Assembly: GCF_023520895.1 (NCBI RefSeq)
Contig: NZ_CP026029.1
Span: forward strand, 3,100,001 to 3,164,000
Source: Paenibacillus sp. PK3_47
GTDB lineage: Bacteria; Bacillota; Bacilli; Paenibacillales; Paenibacillaceae
DNA: 64,000 bases
Direction: 5' to 3'
Shown here: piece after piece, positions 24,947 to 33,908 of the stretch
Layout of the letters: each line of letters starts with the position of its first letter
How positions within the stretch are numbered: the first letter of the stretch is position 1
Notes under the pieces: generated by a model
Database searches by the model: none
Told to the model about the DNA's origin: nothing
Seen by the model: the letters and a program-made list of their open reading frames with translations, nothing else
Made by a program: the position numbers and the translations under genes

Positions 24947-25984
24947 ATGAACTGCAGTGAGTGTGCTGTGATTGAACCGGTGGAGGACGAAGGAACAGTT
25001 AAGTTCAGGCCCTGTCCCGCTTCGCTTGCGGAGGCTGTAAGGGCCGCAGGAATCATAATTACGGACAACAGAGGGACAGGTACAATTACATATGCATCGC
25101 GTGAAGAGCTGATGAATGTATTGAAGCTACTGGGAGAATTGGAGATGCGGCATGCTGCACCGCTTGCGGTATCCATCAGCGGCGCAGCTGACCGTGTATC
25201 CGTGGAACGCTGGTTATCCCTAGAGCAGATAAATGTCCGCTTTGCCAATGACAATCTGATCGATATTATTGCGGGCCATAATTTTTGCAGCCATATGCAG
25301 CCGATTGTTAACTTCAATGAAGAGATTGTCGGCTTTGAGCTGCTGCTGCGGCCGCTGCCGCAAGGAAGCCCGTTTAAGCCTTATGAGCTGTTTGAAGTTG
25401 CCCGTCAGACGGGATTTCATTCCTTTCTCGACCGGGCTGCGCGCATCTCGGCAATCGAGACCGGGGCGAGAATGCTGCCCAAAGGGATCAAGCGGTTCAT
25501 CAATTTCCTGCCTTCATCGATTTACAACCCCAAGTACTGCCTCACGCATACTTTTGAGGCCATTGACAGGCTGGGCCAGGACCCGCAGGATTTTGTATTT
25601 GAGGTAGTGGAGACAGAGAGCATCCGTGATATCAGCCAGCTTCAGTCGATTTTTTCTGAATACCGCAGACAAGGGATGAAGGTTGCACTGGATGATGTCG
25701 GTGCAGGTTATTCCACGGTGGAGGTCATGACCAGCCTTCAGCCGGACTATGTAAAAATCGACCGTGATCTGATCAGCTTCTGTGATGAAGATGCCGCCAA
25801 ACAGAAGATAATTTTTGAAATCCTGAATCGGGCCTCAAGCTTTGGAGCACATGTGCTGGCCGAAGGCATCGAACGGCGGGAGGAGTTCCTGTACTGCCGG
25901 GAGCAGGGCATCAATCTGGCGCAAGGGTATCTCTTCGGCAAGCCGGAGGACAAGCCGCCGGTTCATTTTGAATCTATCGTATAA
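24947..25984 (+). CDS. EAL-domain protein (c-di-GMP phosphodiesterase or sensor)
   Basis: 345 residues, ATG 24947 behind AAGGAGG. The EAL domain covers about 105-340. The name motif reads ELL (131-133), so the metal-binding Glu is kept but Ala is changed. Other catalytic residues are present: Asn186 (FINFLP), Glu in FEVVETE (about 219-223), the Asp pair 249-250 (ALDDVGAG), Lys270 (YVKIDRD), Glu306 (LAEGIE) and QGYLFG. Residues 1-100 form an N-terminal domain without recognised family and with three Cys near the start. It could hydrolyse c-di-GMP to pGpG; activity cannot be decided from sequence. Confidence 0.87.
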   Translation: MNCSECAVIEPVEDEGTVKFRPCPASLAEAVRAAGIIITDNRGTGTITYASREELMNVLKLLGELEMRHAAPLAVSISGAADRVSVERWLSLEQINVRFANDNLIDIIAGHNFCSHMQPIVNFNEEIVGFELLLRPLPQGSPFKPYELFEVARQTGFHSFLDRAARISAIETGARMLPKGIKRFINFLPSSIYNPKYCLTHTFEAIDRLGQDPQDFVFEVVETESIRDISQLQSIFSEYRRQGMKVALDDVGAGYSTVEVMTSLQPDYVKIDRDLISFCDEDAAKQKIIFEILNRASSFGAHVLAEGIERREEFLYCREQGINLAQGYLFGKPEDKPPVHFESIV

Positions 25985-26003
25985 GCACTTGCTATCTCTA
26001 TAT

Positions 26004-26056
26004 AATCCCCGGAGCGCAGACGGATACATCAGCTGCAGGCTTGCGGGGATTTTATT
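26004..26056 (+). terminator. terminator after the EAL gene
   Basis: AATCCCC (26004-26010) and GGGGATT (26045-26051) close a long hairpin followed by TTATT. Confidence 0.65.
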
Positions 26057-26115
26057 ATTGTAAGACTATATGTAAAATATGATTAATTCTGCCGGAAGAA
26101 AGGACTTGAAGCTGT

Positions 26116-26790
26116 ATGAGCGTTACGCTGCTGTATGTGGAGGATGACCGGGAGATCGGCAGTGCAGTATCTGCCGACCTGCGTGAACGGGAGTATGCTG
26201 TCCGCTGGCTGGAGAGCGGGGAAGGGGCGGTGGAAGCTGCCGCAGGCTGCCAGCTGGCCATTCTGGATGTTATGCTTCCGGGCCTGGACGGATTTACCGT
26301 AGGACAGCGGCTGAAGCGGGCCTATCCTGCCCTGCCCATTATGATGCTGTCCGCCCGCGCCTCTATTGACGATAAGCTCCAGGGGCTGGATTTTGCCGAT
26401 GATTATTTGACCAAGCCGTTTCATCCCGATGAGCTGGCGGCAAGGATTGAGGTGCTGTTAAGACGTACGGGAGCTGCGCAGCCTTCGCCGCTGGCCATCA
26501 AGCACCTTATCGTTTATGAGGGGAACAATGTCATCAAGGAAGCGGCGACCGGCAAGGAAATCGTCCTGACCGGCAAGCAGTTCCAGATTTTCTTTTACCT
26601 GCTCCGCCATCTGGGCCAGATTCTGACCAAAGAGCAGATCTATGAAGCCGTCTGGGGCGAGAGCTATATTGAGGGTGACAAAACTCTTATGGTACATATC
26701 CGTTATTTGCGGGAAAAGCTGGAGCTTGATCCGGCGGCTCCGGAGATCATTGAGACCGTTAGAGGAATCGGCTACCGGGTGAGGGCATGA
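26116..26790 (+). CDS. OmpR-family response regulator
   Basis: 224 residues. The receiver domain (1-118) has acidic residues in YVEDDRE, the phospho-acceptor Asp51 (LAILDVMLPGLDG) and Lys in LTKPFHPDEL. The winged-helix DNA-binding domain (about 128-222) ends VRGIGYRVRA. Its stop overlaps the kinase start (ATGA). The set regulator-kinase-ATPase-permease-permease is the standard layout of peptide-antibiotic or lantibiotic sensing and resistance modules. Confidence 0.93.
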   Translation: MSVTLLYVEDDREIGSAVSADLREREYAVRWLESGEGAVEAAAGCQLAILDVMLPGLDGFTVGQRLKRAYPALPIMMLSARASIDDKLQGLDFADDYLTKPFHPDELAARIEVLLRRTGAAQPSPLAIKHLIVYEGNNVIKEAATGKEIVLTGKQFQIFFYLLRHLGQILTKEQIYEAVWGESYIEGDKTLMVHIRYLREKLELDPAAPEIIETVRGIGYRVRA

Positions 26791-28217
26791 GGTGGCCGGA
26801 GCGTCTGTTCAAGCTCCGCAGCTCACTGCTCTCCCGGTATCTCATTATTATTATCTCCGCACTGCTGTTTATTCCCGTTGTTATACCGCTGACCTTGCTT
26901 GTTTATGGTCTGGCCGGCGGGCTGCTGCAAGAAGAAGCGCCGAAGAAATACGGGATATACTCCCACATCGGAGGGCTGGAGACCATGTGGCATGAGGAGG
27001 CAGAGGGGCTCCTCGGCCAACCGCCGCAAGCCATCAATGCAAGGCTGCAGGAGCTTAGCGAAGCTTATCCGGAGGCTACCCTGTTTTGGGTGGACAATCA
27101 AGGGAAGACGATGCTGAAGCTTGTACCCGAAGGACCTGAATTTACAGGTCCGGAGGAAACCTGGGAGATTCCGGCGCAGTGGAGTGCCGCGGAAGCGGTC
27201 GATTTCATGAAGATGAGCACGGAACTGGATCCGTTGGCGATCGTTGCCTTTATAGGGGACCGGGCGGAGGCACAGCAGGGCTTTATGGTCATGCAAATTC
27301 CAGCAGCCGTCAGGGATGAACAGCAGGTTCAGAGCCTGGGGCTGTGGTACAGCATCGTGCTGCTGCTGATTTTTGCCCTGTTCATTGCCATCTCCTGGCT
27401 GTTCTTTATCGGCATCCGCAGACGGCTGCTGCGGCTGCAGAAGGCGATGAGCTTTACAGGCGGAGAAGGAATCCCCGAGGCCATTATAACCGGCAAGCCG
27501 GATGAGATCGGCCGTCTTGAGGAGGCTTTTAATACAATGGTTACTGAACTTCATGCCAGCCGCGCACGGGAAGCGGAGGAAGAAGGGCTGCGCAAACGGC
27601 TCGTTGCCGATCTGTCACATGATCTGCGCACACCGCTCACCGTCATCCGCAGCCATCTTCATGTACTGGGGAAGGAAGAGCTGTCTCCGCGGGGGCAGGA
27701 GTCACTTGATTTGATGGATGAACGCATTGCTGCACTCAGCGTCCTGATCGAGAATCTCCTCTCCTATAATCTGCTCAGCAGCGGGCGGATCAGGCTGAAC
27801 CCGGAGCGAAGGGATATACTGCGGCTGCTCCGCGAAAGTGCTGCGGCCTGGTATCCGCTCTGGGAGAAGGAAGGCTTTGATGTTGACATCAATCTGGAGG
27901 GGGAGCCTTTATACTGGACAGTCGATGACAGCTGGTTCCGGCGTATACTGGATAACCTGTTCCAGAACATTATGCGTCATGCCCGCAGCGGGCTGTATGT
28001 CGGTGTTTCAGCAGAGGTGCGGGAGGGGCACCGTGTTATTGTAATCTCGGATCACGGGCCGGGAATGGAGAACAGCTCTGAATTCAAAGGGGCAGGCCTA
28101 GGCCTTTCCATCGTTAACCTGCTGATTGAGCGGATGGGGCTGCAGTGGAAGACGGACAGCACAGAGCTTGGAACTTCTATCCTCATCTTTCAGCCGCAGG
28201 ACAAAAATTTAAACTAA
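26787..28217 (+). CDS. sensor histidine kinase
   Basis: 476 residues. Two membrane helices (about 14-42 and 190-212) enclose an extracytoplasmic domain of about 150 residues. HAMP (about 212-265) is followed by the HisKA box with His about 278 (ADLSHDLRTPLTVI), then the ATP-binding domain with N box (DNLFQNIMRH), DHGPGME and GLGLSIV. The large external domain differs from the short loops of BceS-type kinases, so the signal is probably bound directly. It partners the response regulator upstream. Confidence 0.92.
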   Translation: MRWPERLFKLRSSLLSRYLIIIISALLFIPVVIPLTLLVYGLAGGLLQEEAPKKYGIYSHIGGLETMWHEEAEGLLGQPPQAINARLQELSEAYPEATLFWVDNQGKTMLKLVPEGPEFTGPEETWEIPAQWSAAEAVDFMKMSTELDPLAIVAFIGDRAEAQQGFMVMQIPAAVRDEQQVQSLGLWYSIVLLLIFALFIAISWLFFIGIRRRLLRLQKAMSFTGGEGIPEAIITGKPDEIGRLEEAFNTMVTELHASRAREAEEEGLRKRLVADLSHDLRTPLTVIRSHLHVLGKEELSPRGQESLDLMDERIAALSVLIENLLSYNLLSSGRIRLNPERRDILRLLRESAAAWYPLWEKEGFDVDINLEGEPLYWTVDDSWFRRILDNLFQNIMRHARSGLYVGVSAEVREGHRVIVISDHGPGMENSSEFKGAGLGLSIVNLLIERMGLQWKTDSTELGTSILIFQPQDKNLN

Positions 28218-28282
28218 ATTTAAACTTGCCCGCCCTGCTCCTTTAACCTTGAGGCGGTATGCTGATTACCGAGGTGAAGGAA

Positions 28283-29194
28283 ATGAAGCATACCGTGATC
28301 GAGACAAAGGATTTACTTAAAGAGTACCGCGGCAGAGCTGCGGTGGAGAGGCTCAACCTGAATATAGGCAAAGGACAAATTTACGGCTTTCTGGGGCCTA
28401 ACGGCGCCGGTAAGACAACGACGATCCGCATGCTGCTTGGGCTGATCAAACCGACATCCGGCCGGATTGAAATCTTCGGCCAGGAGCTCACAAAGCACAG
28501 GATGCAGATACTCCGCAAGGTGGGCTCGCTTGTAGAGTCGCCTTCGTATTACGGTCATCTAAGCGCTGTGGACAATCTGGAAGCGATCCGGCGGATTCTC
28601 GGGGTGCCAAAGCAGCGGATCCGCGAGGTGCTGGATATCGTCTCGCTGACCGGAGAGGAGAAACGCCCCGTCAAGGGCTTTTCACTCGGCATGAAGCAGC
28701 GGCTGGGCATCGCTGCGGCCCTGCTCGGAAGCCCGGAGCTGCTGATTCTCGACGAGCCGACCAACGGGCTCGATCCTTCAGGGATCCAGGAGATCCGCTC
28801 GCTGATCAAGCGGCTGCCTGAAGAACAGGGCATCACCGTTCTTGTATCCAGCCATCTCCTGAGCGAAATTGAGCAAATGGCTGACACGGTAGGCATTATC
28901 CGCCAGGGCCGGATGGTGTATCAGGATACCATTGCCAATCTGCAGCAGCAGGCCGCAGGGGATATCCGGCTCGCCGTATCCGAGCCTGAAGCTGCACTGG
29001 CGCTGGCTGAGCGCAGAGGCTGCGGAGGAGAAATGCAGGAGGGCCGGCTCGTTCTGCCCAGAATGAGTGATGCCCGCGTGGCTTTGCTGGTCAAGGAGCT
29101 GGTAGGCAACGGACATGCCATCTACCGGGTGGAGGAACACAGGCAGTCGCTGGAGCAGTTCTTCCTGCAGGTTGTCGAGGGAGGGGCATCATGA
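28283..29194 (+). CDS. ABC transporter ATPase, BcrA/lantibiotic-immunity type
   Basis: 303 residues from the ATG at 28283, with GAGGTG six bases upstream; another ATG at 28259 is possible. Walker A GPNGAGKTTT, signature FSLGMKQRLGIAAALL, Walker B LLILDEPTNGLDPSGI. The C-terminal 80 residues are the usual extension of BcrA-type proteins. Its end overlaps the first permease gene (ATGA). Confidence 0.9.
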   Translation: MKHTVIETKDLLKEYRGRAAVERLNLNIGKGQIYGFLGPNGAGKTTTIRMLLGLIKPTSGRIEIFGQELTKHRMQILRKVGSLVESPSYYGHLSAVDNLEAIRRILGVPKQRIREVLDIVSLTGEEKRPVKGFSLGMKQRLGIAAALLGSPELLILDEPTNGLDPSGIQEIRSLIKRLPEEQGITVLVSSHLLSEIEQMADTVGIIRQGRMVYQDTIANLQQQAAGDIRLAVSEPEAALALAERRGCGGEMQEGRLVLPRMSDARVALLVKELVGNGHAIYRVEEHRQSLEQFFLQVVEGGAS

Positions 29195-29907
29195 TGTGGC
29201 GGGCGCTCTCGGCGGATTGGCTGAAGATCCGCGGCAAAGGGCTGTGGTTTCTGGTCTTTCTCGGCCCGCTCGGGCTGCTGGCCATGCAGGGACTCAACTT
29301 CGGACTGCGCTATGATTATCTTACAGATCAGTACCGGGGCGATCTTTGGGGTGGACTGCTGGACAATCTGGCCAGCTTTGTACCGGTGGCACTGTATCTC
29401 GGCGGTACGCTCATCTGCTCACTGATTGCGAATGTGGAGCATCAGATGAGCTCCTGGAAACAGCTGCTGGCTCTGCCGGTCTCACGGACTGCTGTGTTTA
29501 TGGCCAAGCTGCTGCTATGTCTGCTGCTGGTTGCGGTGTCCTGCGCACTGCTCTCGGCCGGAACGGTGGGCCTCGGCTTTATCCTGGGCTTCGGGGCTCA
29601 GCCTGTCCCTTACAGCGATGTGCTGCGGATCAGCTTTGCATCCTTTGCGGCTGCGCTGCCGGTCATTGCCCTGCAGCTGTGGTACTGTCTGTCGAGGCGC
29701 AATCAGACACTGCCAGTTGCGCTGGGGATTACTTTGTCACTGGTGAGCCTGTTCTCGATGAGTTTATCCGAGTGGTTTCCTTTGAACTGGTCTTCCCTGG
29801 CCTGGAGTGCTCCCCGGCCCTGGCTGTTCAGTGGGGCAGGCCTGCTGCTTGGCATGATCGTGCTTCTGCCGGGAGCGGTACATTTCGCGAGAAAGGACGT
29901 GGACTAG
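29191..29907 (+). CDS. ABC-2 type permease, first subunit
   Basis: 238 residues with six membrane helices. The N-terminal WRALSADWLKIRGKGLWFLV and HQMSSWKQLLALPVSRTAVF are typical of lantibiotic-immunity permeases (NisE/EpiE-like, ABC2_membrane_4). Translationally coupled to the ATPase gene by an ATGA overlap. Confidence 0.88.
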   Translation: MMWRALSADWLKIRGKGLWFLVFLGPLGLLAMQGLNFGLRYDYLTDQYRGDLWGGLLDNLASFVPVALYLGGTLICSLIANVEHQMSSWKQLLALPVSRTAVFMAKLLLCLLLVAVSCALLSAGTVGLGFILGFGAQPVPYSDVLRISFASFAAALPVIALQLWYCLSRRNQTLPVALGITLSLVSLFSMSLSEWFPLNWSSLAWSAPRPWLFSGAGLLLGMIVLLPGAVHFARKDVD

Positions 29908-29909
29908 CT

Positions 29910-30647
29910 ATGGCAACCTTCTGGAGAATTCTTTCAGCTGAACGGCTGAAAATGTCAAAATCCTATGTCTGGGTGCTGATGGCGGGCAGTCCGGCCATCG
30001 CCCTGCTTCTTGGGGCGCTCGCGGATATGCAGGAGGAGGAGCAAGTGACATGGCAGGTGCTGCTAAGTGTAATGTCCATGGCGCATGCCATGCTGTTTCT
30101 GCCTATACTATCGGGGATATTTGCAGCCCTGGTCTGCCGGGCAGAACACAGTGACGGAGGCTGGAAGGCACTGCTGTCGCTGCCGGTAACCCGAAGCTCG
30201 GTATATCTGGCCAAATATACCCTGATTATGGGGATGCTGGCTGCTGTGCAGCTGCTGTTTCTGGCGGCACTGCTGGGCATCGGCTTCCTGCGGGAGGCGG
30301 AGGGGCCTGTGCCCTGGCCGCTGATCCTCTCCAGCGTTTTTGGCGGCTGGTTTGCCTGCCTGCCGCTGGCGGCGCTGCAGCTTGGCGTGTCCCAGGGCTG
30401 GGCCAGCTTCGGTGCACCGCTGGCGGTGAATGTCAGCCTGACGCTGCCGAATATTCTGATCGCCAATTCGGCAACTTACGGCCCTTATTATCCCTGGGTG
30501 CAGCCGCTGCTGGCCATGTCGCCATTCGGGGAAGAGCAATTCGGAGCATTTAACCTGCCGATGGAGACGCTGATGCTTGTGGTGCTCGGCAGCCTGCTGC
30601 TGTTTCTGTCTGCCGGGCTGATTTCCTTCTGGCGCAAGCCGGTCTAG
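29910..30647 (+). CDS. ABC-2 type permease, second subunit
   Basis: 245 residues from the ATG at 29910, two bases after the first permease gene; the long upstream frame is a shadow of that gene. ILSAERLKMSKSYVWVLM and HSDGGWKALLSLPVTRSSVY mirror the motifs of the first subunit, so the two are paralogues forming a heterodimer. With the ATPase it probably removes a membrane-active peptide. Confidence 0.88.
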   Translation: MATFWRILSAERLKMSKSYVWVLMAGSPAIALLLGALADMQEEEQVTWQVLLSVMSMAHAMLFLPILSGIFAALVCRAEHSDGGWKALLSLPVTRSSVYLAKYTLIMGMLAAVQLLFLAALLGIGFLREAEGPVPWPLILSSVFGGWFACLPLAALQLGVSQGWASFGAPLAVNVSLTLPNILIANSATYGPYYPWVQPLLAMSPFGEEQFGAFNLPMETLMLVVLGSLLLFLSAGLISFWRKPV

Positions 30648-30691
30648 CTGCCGCGGCTTGAGTGCTGTCTGCGGATTCCTCCGGCCTTTCA

Positions 30692-30757
30692 TGGACATCG
30701 GGATAAGTTTTTTCTATAATTAATCGTAGAAGATCTTATTAAGACCGGTGACACCGG
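30692..30757 (+). promoter_or_regulatory. promoter and palindrome upstream of the CadC/SmtB-type regulator
   Basis: TGGACA (30692-30697) and TATAAT (30715-30720) are spaced by 17 bp. Downstream lies CCGGTGACACCGG (30745-30757), a near-perfect palindrome flanked by CTTAT/ATAAG. It does not resemble the ATATGA-N8-TCATAT sites near the exporters. Confidence 0.6.
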
Positions 30758-30782
30758 ATAAGCATATGGAGGAGGCCAGGGC

Positions 30783-31148
30783 ATGGAATCTGCAGCACTT
30801 GAAGAATGCGACAACACATGCAACGGTTCAGAGCTTGAGCCGGAAGCTGCGGCGCTCATTCTGCCTGACCGTGGAACAACGGACAAAATGGCGGAGATGT
30901 TCAAAGCGCTGGGTGACCCGACAAGGGTGCGGCTGATTTATGCATTGTCACAGAGAGAGCTGTGTGTGCATGATTTGTCTGTCATCCTCGATATGGGGCA
31001 ATCGGCGGTATCCCACCAGCTCCGGTATTTGCGCAACCTGCGGATTGTGAAGCGCCGGAAGGAAGGCAAGACCGTATATTATTCACTGAATGACGCGCAT
31101 GTGGAGCAGATTTTTCTGCAGACACATGAGCATATCAGGCATGAATAG
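30783..31148 (+). CDS. ArsR/SmtB-family metal sensor (CadC/CzrA-like)
   Basis: 121 residues, ATG behind GGAGGAGG. The winged helix contains FKALGDPTRVRLIYAL and MGQSAVSHQLRYLRNLRIVK. Two metal sites are suggested. The first is CadC-like (alpha3N): an N-terminal C-x3-C (Cys9, Cys13) and the recognition-helix ELCVHDLS, where CadC has CVC. The second is the zinc site of SmtB/CzrA (alpha5): Asp-x-His and His-x2-His in DAHVEQIFLQTHEHIRHE. It should release DNA on binding Zn, Cd or Pb. It is a good candidate regulator of the zinc/cadmium exporters 2-3 kb downstream. Confidence 0.88.
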   Translation: MESAALEECDNTCNGSELEPEAAALILPDRGTTDKMAEMFKALGDPTRVRLIYALSQRELCVHDLSVILDMGQSAVSHQLRYLRNLRIVKRRKEGKTVYYSLNDAHVEQIFLQTHEHIRHE

Positions 31149-31164
31149 ATTCTCTTAACAGAAG

Positions 31165-31205
31165 AAACCGTCCTTGCGCTGTTCAGCGGGAGGGCGGTTT
31201 TTTGC
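31165..31205 (+). terminator. terminator after the metal-sensor gene
   Basis: AAACCGTCCT pairs with AGGGCGGTTT across an inner GCGCTGTTCAGCG hairpin and is followed by a T run. Confidence 0.85.
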
Positions 31206-31225
31206 ATGCATATGGGAATCACATA

Positions 31226-31996
31226 TTAACTCGCCTGTTTCACAGGTATGGAGGAGGCAGGTTTGCGGAAAGACAGGATCAGCCAGAAGCAATGTGCAGC
31301 CAGCACAGCCAGAATAAGCAGATCGATGAGCAGATCATACCCCGATAAGGTGCTGGAATTGGCATTGCCGACAAACTGGATGAAATTATGTATGAAGTGG
31401 AAAAAGATTAACGGAAGAATATTGTTGTTCTTGAGCATCAGGAGTACAAGTACAGCGCCGATCAGCAGGGCATAGACCACTTGCAGCACAGTTTGGGGGA
31501 CGCTTTGGCCGCCGATTGCATTTAGCATATGGGTGACGGAGAAAAGAATACTGGAGGTGATGACCGCAGTTGTGACCCCTTTTGCCAGCAGCGTCTTGAA
31601 GATCAGTCCGCGGTACAGCGTTTCTTCCACAAAGCCAACAAGCAAAGTAAACGCCAGATAATACATGACTTCGGAGATGCTGATGTCCTGAAACCCTTTG
31701 AGCAGAATAATCAGCAGAATGATCAGCAGCGGCGCGTAATACTTCCGGTTCTCTGAAGGAATTGTACTCAGCGGGCGAAAGCCCAGATACCCCCATTTGC
31801 GCTTCAGCGTCATATATAGAACCAGGGCCAATGCAATCGGAATAAAGGCAAACAGGGCAGGTGAATATTCAAGCTCATTCATAGTTACATAAGCTCCGGC
31901 GGCGATCAAAGCGAATGTAAGCAGCACTTCAATAATAACGACAGTTAATACGGGACGCTTTTGTGAAAAAGATGCCTTACTTTGCGGATTCATCAT
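31226..31996 (-). CDS. CPBP-family intramembrane protease (CAAX-like)
   Basis: 256 residues with about eight membrane helices. The three catalytic motifs are present: EETLYRG (EExxxR), SVTHMLNAIGG (motif 2 His) and FHFIHNFIQF (motif 3 His). Bacterial members are often bacteriocin-immunity or stress proteins. Its start overlaps the end of the padR gene by 20 bases, so the two are translationally linked. Confidence 0.87.
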   Translation of the reverse strand: MMNPQSKASFSQKRPVLTVVIIEVLLTFALIAAGAYVTMNELEYSPALFAFIPIALALVLYMTLKRKWGYLGFRPLSTIPSENRKYYAPLLIILLIILLKGFQDISISEVMYYLAFTLLVGFVEETLYRGLIFKTLLAKGVTTAVITSSILFSVTHMLNAIGGQSVPQTVLQVVYALLIGAVLVLLMLKNNNILPLIFFHFIHNFIQFVGNANSSTLSGYDLLIDLLILAVLAAHCFWLILSFRKPASSIPVKQAS

Positions 31997-32522
31997 GTTT
32001 CAAATCCTTCCTCTCCTTAATATCCTTCAGCCACTGCTTTTCCATTTCAAAATGCTTCAGCCCGTAAGACAGGACGGACAGACGGTAGTGATAATCTCCG
32101 GGATTCGGAAGATGCTTCAGCTCCTCCGCCACAATGCCCTGAACCGTCTCCAGCGTCCGGATTTCCTGCTCGGTCTTGAACAGATATTCTCCCAGCCGGA
32201 GCTGGCGGGTCTCCTCATCCAGATAATCATAAAAGAAAATACGGATCAGCTGCTCATTGCGTCCTCCCTGGGACGGTCCGGCCAGCCAGTCCAGAAAATG
32301 CTTCTGTCCGCTTGGCAGCAGTGTATACAGCTTCTTGTTCTTGCTGTTATCCGTTTCGGTCAGGGAGACCAGTTCCTTATCACTCAGCCGCTTTAATGCG
32401 GGATAAAGACTGCCGTAGCTGGCTGTGTAAAATGTGCCTACAGAGCTGTCGATATTCTTCTTCAGGTCGTAGCCGCTCATTGTCCCTTCCATCAGCAGGC
32501 CCAGGATGATATTTTCAAGCAT
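31977..32522 (-). CDS. PadR-family transcriptional regulator
   Basis: 181 residues from the ATG at 32522, five bases after GAGGTG. Winged helix: IILGLLMEGTMSGYDLKKNI and ASYGSLYPALKRLSDKELVS, then a C-terminal helical domain of the Vir_act_alpha_C type. It heads an operon with the CPBP protease, which it probably regulates. Confidence 0.88.
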   Translation of the reverse strand: MLENIILGLLMEGTMSGYDLKKNIDSSVGTFYTASYGSLYPALKRLSDKELVSLTETDNSKNKKLYTLLPSGQKHFLDWLAGPSQGGRNEQLIRIFFYDYLDEETRQLRLGEYLFKTEQEIRTLETVQGIVAEELKHLPNPGDYHYRLSVLSYGLKHFEMEKQWLKDIKERKDLKHDESAK

Positions 32523-32624
32523 TTGCACACCTCAATGTATCTATTTGATATATCAACTCGATATGTTTATAATTACATTTATTTGAATAATAGTCAAGGA
32601 TTATTTTGGATAAAATAAACAAAT

Positions 32625-32672
32625 CAAAAAAGCTGCTCCTGTCGCATTCCGGAGGAATGCTGGAACAGCTTC
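32625..32672 (-). terminator. terminator of the CDF exporter gene
   Basis: Imperfect AAGCTG...GCATTCC / GGAATGC...CAGCTT stem, followed on the minus strand by TTTTTTG. Confidence 0.75.
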
Positions 32673-32695
32673 ATCATATGGGACCGGTGTTTAAT

Positions 32696-33706
32696 TTATA
32701 CCTTCAGGTTCCCGTGCTTCAAGGAGGAGTTCTCGATCTGCAGCGTCGCATGCTGGATGCCGAACTTCTCTTCCACCAGAGTGACTGCCTGCTGGAGAAC
32801 AGTCTGGTGATCCTTGTGGTCCTCAATCAGCAGATGGCCGCTCAGCGCATCCAGACCGGAAGTGATGGACCAGATATGCAGGTCATGCACATCGATTACC
32901 CCGTCAATCTGCAGAAAATCCTCCTTAACCTCGTTGATGTCCACTGAAGGCGGAGTACCCTCCATCAGAATGTGGAAAGCCTGCTTCATTACGCCCCATG
33001 CTCCTCTGAGGATCAGCAGGGCTACAATGACACTGATGATCGGATCAGCGATATACCAGGAGAACAGCTGCATAATGAGCCCGGCCAGCAGCGCGCCCAC
33101 CGAGCCGAGAGCATCGCTGATGACATGCAGATAAGCGCTGCGGACATTGATGTTCTCTTTGACATTGCTCTTGCGCATCAGCGACCATGCACTGATCAGA
33201 TTGGCCAGCAGGCCGACTGAAGCAATGATCATCATGGTGCCGCTGGCCACCTCCGGAGGTGCAGAGAAGCGCTGGTAGGCTTCCCACATAATAAACCCGG
33301 CAATGACGAACAGTGTCACTCCATTGAACAATGCAGCCATGATCTCGAACCGGTAGAATCCATAGGTATTTTTCCGGGAAGGGGGCTTTACGGCAAAGAT
33401 CATCGCCACAAGGCTCAAAGCCAGCGAAACCGTGTCGCCAAGCATATGCCCGGAGTCTGACAGCAGGGCAAGACTGTCTGTAATCAAGCCGCCGAAGAAC
33501 TCCAGCAGCATAATGCCTCCGGTGATGATAAGGGCGATGACCAGCCCTTTTTTGCTGTCAGGTGCATGGGAGTGGCTGTGGCCATGAGCATGACTGTGGG
33601 AATGGTTATGCCCGTGTCCTTGGTTATGTACATTTTGATGCGAATGGCTGTGAGGATGTTCATCCTTGTGATCGTGCCCGTGGTCATGATGGTGGTGTTT
33701 GTTCAT
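32696..33706 (-). CDS. zinc/cadmium cation diffusion facilitator (CzcD-like)
   Basis: 336 residues. The first 50 are extremely His-rich (HHHHDHGHDH, then HSHSHAHGHSHSHAP) and could bind metal or help load it. Six membrane helices follow; the two transport-site motifs are LLSDSGHMLGD and LHVISDALGS (the HxxxD pairs that select Zn/Cd). The cytoplasmic C-terminal domain (VDVHDLHIWSITSGLDALSG) binds further zinc in homologues. It exchanges Zn2+ or Cd2+ for protons. A dedicated operator overlaps its promoter, and it diverges from the P-type ATPase. Confidence 0.92.
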   Translation of the reverse strand: MNKHHHHDHGHDHKDEHPHSHSHQNVHNQGHGHNHSHSHAHGHSHSHAPDSKKGLVIALIITGGIMLLEFFGGLITDSLALLSDSGHMLGDTVSLALSLVAMIFAVKPPSRKNTYGFYRFEIMAALFNGVTLFVIAGFIMWEAYQRFSAPPEVASGTMMIIASVGLLANLISAWSLMRKSNVKENINVRSAYLHVISDALGSVGALLAGLIMQLFSWYIADPIISVIVALLILRGAWGVMKQAFHILMEGTPPSVDINEVKEDFLQIDGVIDVHDLHIWSITSGLDALSGHLLIEDHKDHQTVLQQAVTLVEEKFGIQHATLQIENSSLKHGNLKV

Positions 33707-33727
33707 GATAAGTACCCCTTCCGAAAT

Positions 33728-33759
33728 ACATATGAATGATTGCTCATATGTTAATAATA
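33728..33759 (-). promoter_or_regulatory. CDF promoter -10 region and metal-sensor operator
   Basis: On the minus strand TTGTAA, 17 bp, TATTAT (33759-33754) is a plausible promoter. Immediately downstream lies ACATATGA-ATGATTGC-TCATATGT (33728-33751), an 8-bp-arm inverted repeat of the SmtB/CadC family type. Confidence 0.75.
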
Positions 33760-33908
33760 TAACCGTAAATCATGAATTACAAGACCTTGCTTATGAAAAA
33801 AACTGGCGGTTTACAGCAAGGCCTGCCGCAGCTGTGGAATGCCTCCAAACCTTTCGGCGGCGATCACCTTATCTTTTTAAACAAATGAATGAACTATGCA
33901 GCGGTTCA

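Noticed and set aside
29346..29909. N-terminal extension of the second ABC permease overlapping the first permease gene
   Set aside because: It is an out-of-frame shadow of the first permease; the ATG at 29910 gives a protein matching its paralogue from the first residue.
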